Positions 17,684-24,360 of a stretch of DNA of 64,000 nucleotides are shown here, piece by piece. How positions within the stretch are numbered: the stretch's first letter is position 1; each line of letters begins with the position of its first letter. Position numbers and translations under genes: made by a program. The notes beneath the pieces were generated by a model. The model did no database searches. It saw only the letters and a program-made list of their open reading frames with translations, and was not told where the DNA came from. Source of the DNA: Magnetofaba australis IT-1. GTDB taxonomy: Bacteria; Pseudomonadota; Magnetococcia; Magnetococcales; Magnetococcaceae. The stretch is taken from positions 310,001 through 374,000 of the forward strand of contig NZ_LVJN01000021.1 of assembly GCF_002109495.1 (NCBI RefSeq), read 5' to 3'.

Positions 17684-18334
17684 TCAGAAGGGATCGTCAT
17701 CCCGCAGCAGAATGATGGCGTCGCCCTGTTCGCGGATCACCCCTTCGGACTTAAGCGTGCGCAGCAACCGAGACAACGTCTCCGGCTGAAACGACAGACG
17801 CGCCGCCAGCACCCGTTTGGAGACCGTCAAACGCACGGTGTCGCCCCCCTCCACGGTCTTATTGGCCTCTTCGCGCAACCAAGTAAGAAGGCGCTCGCGG
17901 GAGCGTTGCAGCGTCACCCGATCCAGCTCCATCAACAGCCCGTGCAGACGGCGGCTCAAATCCCCCAGTAGGGTAAAACAGCTCTCCGGGCATTCGCGCA
18001 TCAGCTTCAGATAGAGATCGCCGGGAATCTCCGCCACCTGCGCATCGGCCATGGCCTGGGCGCTCACCGGATACCGCTTTTCGCCCACAAACATCAACGC
18101 CTCGGCAAAGCTCTGACCCGGGTTGATCAACTCCACCACCTTCTCGCCGCCATCCGGGGAGAGCCGGAACAGTTTGATCACCCCAGTGATCACAATATAG
18201 AAGGCGTCCGCCGGATCGTCCTGATGAAACAGAATCTCCCCTTCCGCCAAACGCCGGGTGGCGATGCGCGCAGCGAGTCTCTCCCGTTGCGGCTGCGGCA
18301 GATTGGCGATGAGTGGATTTTCCAAAGGCAACAT
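17684..18334 (-). CDS. Crp/Fnr-family transcriptional regulator
   Basis: A 216-residue protein. Cyclic-nucleotide-binding-like beta roll in residues 1-115 (EILFHQDDPADAFYIVITGVIKLF), dimer helix, then a winged HTH at about 165-210 (SKRVLAARLSFQPETLSRLLRTLKSEGVI). No N-terminal cysteine cluster is present, so it is not an Fe-S FNR; it resembles the Dnr/heme type, which responds to NO. It could recognise the box at 5386. AGGGA lies 6 nt before ATG 18334. It shares orientation with the cytochrome c gene, from which it is separated by a strong terminator. Confidence 0.85.
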   Translation of the reverse strand: MLPLENPLIANLPQPQRERLAARIATRRLAEGEILFHQDDPADAFYIVITGVIKLFRLSPDGGEKVVELINPGQSFAEALMFVGEKRYPVSAQAMADAQVAEIPGDLYLKLMRECPESCFTLLGDLSRRLHGLLMELDRVTLQRSRERLLTWLREEANKTVEGGDTVRLTVSKRVLAARLSFQPETLSRLLRTLKSEGVIREQGDAIILLRDDDPF

Positions 18335-18382
18335 GAGTTTCCCTAAAGGCTGGGTGAATAGGTCTGGCGAAAATCAAATGAA

Positions 18383-18415
18383 AACGGGGCGCCCGATGTG
18401 ATCGGGCGCCCCGTT
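18383..18415 (-). terminator. Intrinsic terminator after the cytochrome c gene
   Basis: A perfect 15-bp stem (AACGGGGCGCCCGAT paired with its complement) with a 3-nt loop, followed on the minus strand by a T-rich stretch (TTTCATTTGATTTT). It separates the cytochrome gene from the downstream Crp-family gene. Confidence 0.8.
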
Positions 18416-18449
18416 AATATACTGCGCAAGCAATCCGAAGGTTAATGGA

Positions 18450-18860
18450 TTACTTGTTGCCCTTCAGGAATTCGATCACGTCGGCGCGATCGGCCTCTTT
18501 TTTGAGCTTGAAGGTCATTTTGGATTTCACCTTCTCGCCAGCCACGCCGGAAAGGTAGGCGGAAGCGTCGGCCAGGTATTCCATCAGCATCGCTTCATCA
18601 ATTTTGAAACCTTTTTCACACGCTTTGTGGTAGCCGTCGGAGTACTTGAACTCGGCGTTGTGGCCGCAGTTCTGCTCATAGACGCCAAACAGGTTGGGGC
18701 CGACCTTCTTCTTGCCGCCCTGATCCCAGGTGTGGCAGGCGCCACATTTTTTCATCAGCTTTTCGCCTTTGGCGGCGTCGCCCGCTTGCGCGGGAGCAGC
18801 AGCGAAAGCCAGAGAAGCGGCGGACAGCAGAGCGGCGATAGCCAGACGGGAAACACGCAT
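18450..18860 (-). CDS. Periplasmic class I cytochrome c
   Basis: A 136-residue precursor with a Sec signal peptide (RLAIAALLSAASLAFAAAPAQA, cleavage near residue 25). The mature protein carries the single heme site CGACH and a likely axial Met in KSKMTFKL. Two extra cysteines (QNCGHN, HKACEKG) could form a disulfide. Size and the VGPNLFGVY signature match small soluble c2/c550-type electron carriers. ATG 18860 has TAGGAG at 8 nt and gives a proper signal sequence, unlike longer readings of the frame. It probably shuttles electrons between respiratory complexes; the partners are unknown. Confidence 0.9.
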   Translation of the reverse strand: MRVSRLAIAALLSAASLAFAAAPAQAGDAAKGEKLMKKCGACHTWDQGGKKKVGPNLFGVYEQNCGHNAEFKYSDGYHKACEKGFKIDEAMLMEYLADASAYLSGVAGEKVKSKMTFKLKKEADRADVIEFLKGNK

Positions 18861-19257
18861 GTGTTGATCTCCTAAGAACATGATTATATCCGCCCAGTGG
18901 GCGGGATCTTCGACGCTTCCAGACCGACCCTCTCGACCGGGAAACATCCAAAGGCCATTGGCTTGAACGTCCTTTGGCCAGCCAAACGACTCAGCCGCCT
19001 CGATTTGAGAAGACAACTGCAAGCCGCAAAACCGAGCAAAATCCCAACAATAGGCGCATAATCAGGCCGCCTTGACCATTCCGTGGCAAAACTGGGCAGA
19101 TTGTTGCCGCGAAACGATGTGCGGTCAAGAAGAATCGACGTAAAAATGTTCTTGCCAATACGCTTTTTCTCCGAGCAGAGGAGAAGCTTAACTCTCATTA
19201 CTTGCGCAAGTCTCTAGATTTCCGTGTATTTTTTCTCCGTTGTTGGGAATTGCCCTG
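18861..19257. other. Divergent intergenic region, no gene seen
   Basis: About 400 nt between the cytochrome c gene (minus) and the glycosyltransferase gene (plus). It should hold both promoters. The only structure I see is a short CTTGCGCAAG palindrome near 19202 and a CGCCC..GGGCG stem near 18891. Neither matches a known operator. Confidence 0.4.
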
Positions 19258-20487
19258 GTGAGTGTCGTTACATCTTCAACTATAACGCCTGTTCGTCATC
19301 CTCATGTGATGCTGGCTCATCATGGCGCTTTTCCGCAGGTGCGCGGCGGTGTGGACGCCATGCTCAATACGCTGGCGGCGTCATTACCAGAGCAAGGCGC
19401 GCGGGTGAGCGTGTTCAACATCGCGCCTTGGACGCAGCCCCAATGGACCCGACATCAGGAGGGGGAGATTACGGTACACTCCGGGCGATTGCGTCCGTTG
19501 TGGGATCCCAAGAGCCCCATCAAAGGGTTCCTGGGCGGCCTGTGGGAGGGCGTGCGCACGCTGTGGCGGCTGCGCCGACTGTGCCGTGAAGAGAGCGTCG
19601 ACGTCATCCATCTGTTCACCTGCCAGACCCAGCACGCCTATTTCACCCTGCTGCGACTGGTGAGCGGTCCGCGCTATGTGATCACCTATGTCGGCTCGGA
19701 TATCCTCAAATTCCCCGAAAGGCCTCGATCCCGTGTGTGGCTATTGCGTTGGATTGCATCGCACGCCCACGCCATCACCGCCGTGGCGGAGCATCTGGCC
19801 GACGCTGCGCGAGAACGTTTCCCGCATCTGCGCAGCCGGATTCGGGCGCTGCTCAACGGGGTGGATCTGGCCGGTGTGGTCGCCACGCCGGAGGATGACG
19901 CCGAGGCGCTGGAGATCATCGCGCAACTGCCCGCCCGTTTCGCCTTGCAAGTGGCGTGTTTGGATCCCATCAAGGCGCAGGACGCAGTGATCCAAGCCTG
20001 GGAGCAGGTGCAGGCGCGGCATCCGGATCTGCACCTGGTGTTCATGGGCACAGCCGCCAATGAGCCGCCGCAAATCGCCTTGATGAACGAATTGATGGCG
20101 CGCAATCCGGGGCGCGATCGCATTCATGTATTCGATAGTCCGCCCCGCGCAGCGGCGCTGGCGGCCATGCGCCGGGCGGAGATGATGATCCACCCGTCGC
20201 GCAGTGAAGGGTTGCCGTTTGTGCTGCTGGAGTGCGGTGCGTTCAATCTGCCTGGGGTGTTTTCGCGCATCCGCCCCTATGTGGATCTGTTGGACGATGG
20301 CAAAGAGGGGCTATTGGCGACTCTGGATGATCCCGACGCCATCGCAGCGGCCATGAATCAGCTAGCCGATGATCCCCTGGCCGCGCGTGCGATGGGGCGC
20401 GCCTTGGGAGAGCGGGTGCGCGCGCGGCATGATGCGCGGGTGATGGCCAAGAGTTACTTTGAACTGTATTGCCAAATTGTAGAATAA
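19258..20487 (+). CDS. GT4-family glycosyltransferase
   Basis: About 409 residues with a GT-B fold. N-terminal half: HVMLAHHGAFPQVRGGV, the acceptor-domain start typical of GT4. C-terminal half: the E-x7-E donor motif in SRSEGLPFVLLECGA followed by DDGKEGLL. Family role: transfer of an activated sugar to a lipid or glycan acceptor at the cytoplasmic face. The start is uncertain: GTG 19258 preserves the first beta strand, TTG 19240 is just upstream, and ATG 19309 would cut into the fold. The gene is a single transcription unit followed by repeats. No other glycan genes are adjacent. Confidence 0.85.
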   Translation: MSVVTSSTITPVRHPHVMLAHHGAFPQVRGGVDAMLNTLAASLPEQGARVSVFNIAPWTQPQWTRHQEGEITVHSGRLRPLWDPKSPIKGFLGGLWEGVRTLWRLRRLCREESVDVIHLFTCQTQHAYFTLLRLVSGPRYVITYVGSDILKFPERPRSRVWLLRWIASHAHAITAVAEHLADAARERFPHLRSRIRALLNGVDLAGVVATPEDDAEALEIIAQLPARFALQVACLDPIKAQDAVIQAWEQVQARHPDLHLVFMGTAANEPPQIALMNELMARNPGRDRIHVFDSPPRAAALAAMRRAEMMIHPSRSEGLPFVLLECGAFNLPGVFSRIRPYVDLLDDGKEGLLATLDDPDAIAAAMNQLADDPLAARAMGRALGERVRARHDARVMAKSYFELYCQIVE

Positions 20488-20514
20488 CGGCGCGATATAC
20501 CGTCCCCATGCTTT

Positions 20515-20930
20515 ATCAGCCAAAATTGCACAGAACGACCAATGTTTGCGTGACGAAGGGTGAGCTTGCGCTAACTATTGGCCGCCGACTGGTCGGCGGC
20601 GGGGTGATTCGGGCCATCCATGGCCCTCACCCTTCGGGCTCGCTGCGCGAGTCCGATTCGGCAATCCTGCCGAATCGTCTGGGGTCCGCGCCCCCAGCGG
20701 CCACAGGCGAAGCCGTATCTAACAGATTGGGCGGCGCCCACGGTTTGTCTTTGGTAGTGGCTTTGCCGTTTCCCCATTGAACAGAGGCGGCGCCAGTGGG
20801 AAGTTGAATCAGGAGCGCCGAGCCACGAGCCAGCACGGAGGCCATCGGGGAAACGGCAGGTGAGCAGGCCCGTAGGGCCGTCGTCCGCAGGACGGAGAAT
20901 GCTTTAGGACTCGACGCCAGGGAAAATTAG
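20515..20930 (+). repeat. Hybrid A/B modular repeat (B2), left border of the 21-kb cassette
   Basis: Starts with the family A lead-in (TGTTTGCGTGACG) and A modules, then switches at about 20755 to family B: GCCGTTTCCCC, about 80 nt, GGGGAAACGGC. It continues into the inner variant with CGTCGTCCGCAGGACGG. That variant is shared with B3 on the other side of the gene at 21024 but not with B1, B4 or B5. The right end (CAGGGAAAATTAG) is truncated relative to other B copies. Confidence 0.8.
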
Positions 20931-21023
20931 AATGCGTTTATATATAACATTTATCCTTGCTAACCTCTGATATATTCGATACTGTGTAGAAGGCCAATAC
21001 ACACAAAACAATAAGGGTCTAAA

Positions 21024-22100
21024 ATGGAAAAGACAGAATCTTCAAAAGCTCTAAGAAAGACTTTTTCATACATACTATGGGCTGGCTTTACATTAGTTCT
21101 TATTTCACAAGTAATAATTTTAAAGTTTCCAAATATGTTCTGGAGCGAGTTACTTACAGGAACGGTATCAACAATTGGCATTTCAATGATAGTCGCTTAT
21201 TTTTTTACGTATACAGCAGGGAATACTGAGTTTATCCGGCATATTGCATCTGTTCTAGAAGACATAGTTATCAACAGAGCATTTTTATCTAATCTTGACC
21301 CAGTAAAAAAAGAATCAATAATCCAGCAGGTGCTTGCCGCATCAGAAAAAGAACTAAAAAATAACTCATCATTGAAAAAATATTATCAATACTTATCACA
21401 AAGAGCTATAAAAATTAGTAAAGAAACCACAAGAAGCAATTATAATATTCAGTGCACTGCGAGAAAAGAAGAAGGAAAAATCGTTATTGATTCAATCTAC
21501 TCGTACAGGGAGCATCCTTCACAAGATGGTTACGACGACATCTCTTTACGATTTGACATGGGAAAGTGTGTATCTGTTACAATTAAAAGAGATGATGGGA
21601 AGACAAAAAAGGTAATCCCCTTGCCTCACATAACGAATGATGAAAAGACTGATGATATTGAATACGTAGAGTATATTCTCGACAAAGATGGACTTTACCA
21701 TACCACAATCAAAGTGAACGAGTTTGCCAACACATCAAAAGAGCTTTACATAACAATGCGTATAACTGAAATCGGGCAAGACCATTGGAACCTTTATACG
21801 TTTACATCATTAAAACCAACAGATGGATTTACTTTTCATATCAATATGAAAGATGAAGAACTAGCAATAAAAAAACATGATGTGTTTGTTACAACAAAAA
21901 AAGAAATGCTCGATATTTGTGTTGAAAAAGATGAGATGCGAGTTGAGTGCTCACAATGGGTTGATGGTGGAGCAGGACTTGCAGTATTAATTGCAGATAA
22001 AGAGACCGGAGGAATGGAAATTAATGGCGATTCAATTATGCCATGTAATTTTCCAAAACCCCCTGGTAATTCAGGGGACACTCACTCCCACTCAAATTAG
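21024..22100 (+). CDS. AT-rich orphan protein with two N-terminal TM helices; cassette cargo
   Basis: A 358-residue protein. TM helices at about 14-34 and 44-65, then a charged cytoplasmic domain of about 290 residues rich in beta strands (SLRFDMGKCVSVTIKRDDG, HTTIKVNEFANTSKELYITM). I do not recognise the family. Composition is strikingly AT-rich, with Lys/Asn/Ile codons ending in A/T, unlike every neighbour, so recent horizontal acquisition is likely. The last 13 residues (PPGNSGDTHSHSN) are encoded by a REP-like sequence, suggesting the original stop was replaced. The membrane-anchored architecture resembles some defence or stress effectors, but nothing proves this. AGGG precedes ATG 21024. 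Confidence 0.75.
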   Translation: MEKTESSKALRKTFSYILWAGFTLVLISQVIILKFPNMFWSELLTGTVSTIGISMIVAYFFTYTAGNTEFIRHIASVLEDIVINRAFLSNLDPVKKESIIQQVLAASEKELKNNSSLKKYYQYLSQRAIKISKETTRSNYNIQCTARKEEGKIVIDSIYSYREHPSQDGYDDISLRFDMGKCVSVTIKRDDGKTKKVIPLPHITNDEKTDDIEYVEYILDKDGLYHTTIKVNEFANTSKELYITMRITEIGQDHWNLYTFTSLKPTDGFTFHINMKDEELAIKKHDVFVTTKKEMLDICVEKDEMRVECSQWVDGGAGLAVLIADKETGGMEINGDSIMPCNFPKPPGNSGDTHSHSN

Positions 22101-22146
22101 GTAATTCAAGAATTCCGCAAGAATTCCGGGGACGGTCACTTAATTA
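22055..22146 (+). repeat. REP-like sequence at the 3' end of the AT-rich gene
   Basis: Contains CTGGTAATTCAGGGGACACTC, then GAATTCCGCAAGAATTC and CCGGGGACGGTCACTTAATT. The GGGGACNGTCAC core with flanking AATT is the type of sequence seen beside REP-associated tyrosine transposase (RAYT) genes. No transposase is present. The first part overlaps the last codons of the gene at 21024. Confidence 0.5.
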
Positions 22147-22179
22147 AAATGATATGATGGCCACTGACAGAACATCTGT

Positions 22180-22545
22180 ACCCTTTTCCCGCAAACATTT
22201 TTTGGCTTTCCCAAGCTTCGAGTTTTACTGCATTCGCCGTCCTGCGGACGACGGCCCCTGCGGGGCCTGCTCACCGCCGTTTCCCCGTTTGCCTGCGTAC
22301 CCGCTCCACGCTCGCAGATTCTCCATCCACTCCTGAATGGCTCAACCTCTGTTCACGGGGAAACGGCCTGAAGATCTCAGATATTGGGGCGCTGCCCCAA
22401 ACCCCGGTCGGGCGCTGCCCGACACCCGCCAGGGCGCCGCCCTGGACCCGCTGGGGCCACAGGCCCCAGACCCCGCCTCCGGCCAGCCGGAGGCCCATAG
22501 TCACCCTGGGCCCGACCTCTTTCCCACACACACTTTTACTCCGTG
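22180..22545 (-). repeat. Long modular repeat, family B copy 3 (B3), inverted
   Basis: Reverse-complement orientation relative to B1 and B4. From the cargo side: TTTTTTGGCTTTCCC, the CGTCCTGCGGACG variant also found in B2, GCCGTTTCCCC..GGGGAAACGGC, then hairpins of family C type (TTGGGGCGCTGCCCCAA, CGGGCGCTGCCCG, CCAGGGCGCCGCCCTGG) and GCCTCCGGCCAGCCGGAGGC. The outer end is CTCTTTCCCACACACAC. The outermost 16 bases equal those at the start of B4. Confidence 0.85.
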
Positions 22546-22628
22546 CGCTCTCTTGGCGCCTGCCCGATTCCCCTCCACTCCTCTATACTGCGGACTCCCT
22601 TTTCGTTCCTGCTCAGAAAGATGACTCC

Positions 22629-24020
22629 ATGCCGCATCCCCGCTCCCGTCCCTCCCCCGACGCCGGCCTCGCCTCACGTCAATTGGCGCTGGAGGTGCTA
22701 TTGGAGTTCTTCCGCCAGCCCAACGCCCTGGAGGATCGTCTGGACGCCCTCTGGCGCGCTCATCCCGATCTCGACCCCCGCGATCGCGGCCTGATTCACG
22801 AAATCGTGCTGGGCGTGCTGCGCCAATGGCCCCTCCTGGACGCCATGTTGCGCATTCCCATGAACAAGACGTTGCCGGACCAGCAGCTCACCGCATGGAC
22901 CGCGTTGCGCATCGGACTGTATCAGCTTCATTGGATGCGCGTGCCGCCCCATGCGGCGATTCACGCATCGGTGGAGTTGGTGAAGCGGTCGCCGGATCAA
23001 CCCCTAACGGGGTTCGTCAACGCGGTATTGCGTCGTGCGGCGGAGTTGACGCCGGAACAGGCGTGGGAGTCCGTGCGCGATCCAGCCAGACGCTTGAGCG
23101 TGCAGCATGCGCATCCGCTGTGGTTGACCCGGCGCTGGCTTAAGCAGTTGGGCGAAGAGCGTACGGCGGCGCGCATGGCCGCCAACAACGCCCAGGCGCC
23201 GTTGACCCTGCGTTTCCATGGCGCAGACGATGACGCCCGTGCGCAGTGGTTGGCGGAGTTGGCGGAGTCCGGCGTTGAGGCACGGCCTTTGGAATACCCG
23301 CCGGAGGCGGTGTTGTTGCCGCAAGGGGGGCGCATTCCGGCGCTGCCGGGCTATGCCGAGGGGCGGTTTGCGGTGCAGGATCGCGCGGCCATGGCGGCGG
23401 CGCGGTTGGTGGATCCGCAGCCCGGTGAGCGGATTGTGGACGCCTGCGCGGCTCCGGGCGGCAAGACGGCGCACATGGCGGCGTTGAGTGGCGGCGCCGC
23501 GACCATTGTGGCGCTGGACAATCGCGCCGAGCGATTGCAGCGGGTGGCGGAGAATCTGGACCGCTTGCAGGTGCAGGGGGTGGAGGTACGGGTTGCCGAT
23601 GCGCGCAATGCCGATGAGCTGGGCGCGGAACTGTATGACCGGGCGTTGATTGATGCGCCGTGCAGCGGCACGGGGGTGATTCGGCGGCATCCGGAGATCA
23701 AGTGGCGACGCACGGCCAAGGAGATTGCCCAGGCGGCGGAGCGACAGGGGGAGATTCTGCGTGGGGTGGCGAGCCGGGTGAAGCCGGGCGGGGTGTTGGT
23801 GTATGCGGTTTGCTCGATGGAGCCTGAGGAGGGGCCGGATCAGATTGCGGCGTTTTTGGCGGAGAATCCGCAGTGGCGGCGGGATGAGGTGGAGGCAAAG
23901 GGGTTGGGTTTGGACAGCGCATGGTTCAACGAGCTGGGGGAGTTACTGACGGAGCCCAGCGAGCATGGCGTGGATGGGTTTTACGCAGCCAGACTGATCC
24001 GGGTGACAGACACGGAGTAA
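22629..24020 (+). CDS. rsmB: 16S rRNA (cytosine-967-C5) methyltransferase
   Basis: A 463-residue protein. N-terminal NusB-like RNA-binding domain (about 15-150, with RDRGLIHEIVLGVLR and GFVNAVLR). The Rossmann methyltransferase follows: SAM motif VDACAAPGGKTAHMA, DAPCSGTG with the conserved Cys, and the catalytic-type Cys in AVCSMEPEEG. Methylates C967 of 16S rRNA. Length is normal for RsmB. It lies between outward-facing B3 and B4 repeats, and its stop codon sits inside a 16-base sequence shared with the outer edge of B3. Usual partners fmt and sun-operon genes are not adjacent, so insertion of repeats may have split an older operon. Confidence 0.95.
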   Translation: MPHPRSRPSPDAGLASRQLALEVLLEFFRQPNALEDRLDALWRAHPDLDPRDRGLIHEIVLGVLRQWPLLDAMLRIPMNKTLPDQQLTAWTALRIGLYQLHWMRVPPHAAIHASVELVKRSPDQPLTGFVNAVLRRAAELTPEQAWESVRDPARRLSVQHAHPLWLTRRWLKQLGEERTAARMAANNAQAPLTLRFHGADDDARAQWLAELAESGVEARPLEYPPEAVLLPQGGRIPALPGYAEGRFAVQDRAAMAAARLVDPQPGERIVDACAAPGGKTAHMAALSGGAATIVALDNRAERLQRVAENLDRLQVQGVEVRVADARNADELGAELYDRALIDAPCSGTGVIRRHPEIKWRRTAKEIAQAAERQGEILRGVASRVKPGGVLVYAVCSMEPEEGPDQIAAFLAENPQWRRDEVEAKGLGLDSAWFNELGELLTEPSEHGVDGFYAARLIRVTDTE

Positions 24021-24356
24021 AAGTGTTTGCGGGAAAGAGGCCGACCCCACGCTATGTAAGGTGACAAATTGCCGCAGGCAATTTGTCGGGATTCTTAAGG
24101 GTCTGTGACCCTTAAGCGGGTTGAGGGCGGCGCCCTCATGGGGTGTGGGGCAAAGCCCCACTATCTTTAATCTTTCAGCCGTTTCCCCATTGAACGGAGG
24201 TTGATCCTGCACGGGGCTGTATAGTCAGTAGGAGCGTCGAGCCCGCACGAATGCCGTCGGGGAAACGGCGGTGAGCGATATGTCGGCGCAGCCAACAGGA
24301 GCGAATGCCGTAAAACTCGCCAGCAGGGAAAGCCAAAAAGTGTTTGGAGGAGAATC
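24018..24356 (+). repeat. Long modular repeat, family B copy 4 (B4), left border of the pentapeptide cassette
   Basis: Left end AAGTGTTTGCGGGAAAGAG begins at the rsmB stop. Modules include ACAAATTGCCGCAGGCAATTTGT, CTTAAGGGTCTGTGACCCTTAAG, GAGGGCGGCGCCCTC, GTGGGGCAAAGCCCCAC, then GCCGTTTCCCC..GGGGAAACGGC. The inner variant is TCGGCGCAGCCAACA, close to B1 and B5. The right end GGGAAAGCCAAAAAGTGTTTG meets the 3' end of the repeat-protein gene. Confidence 0.85.
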
Positions 24357-24360
24357 CCCG

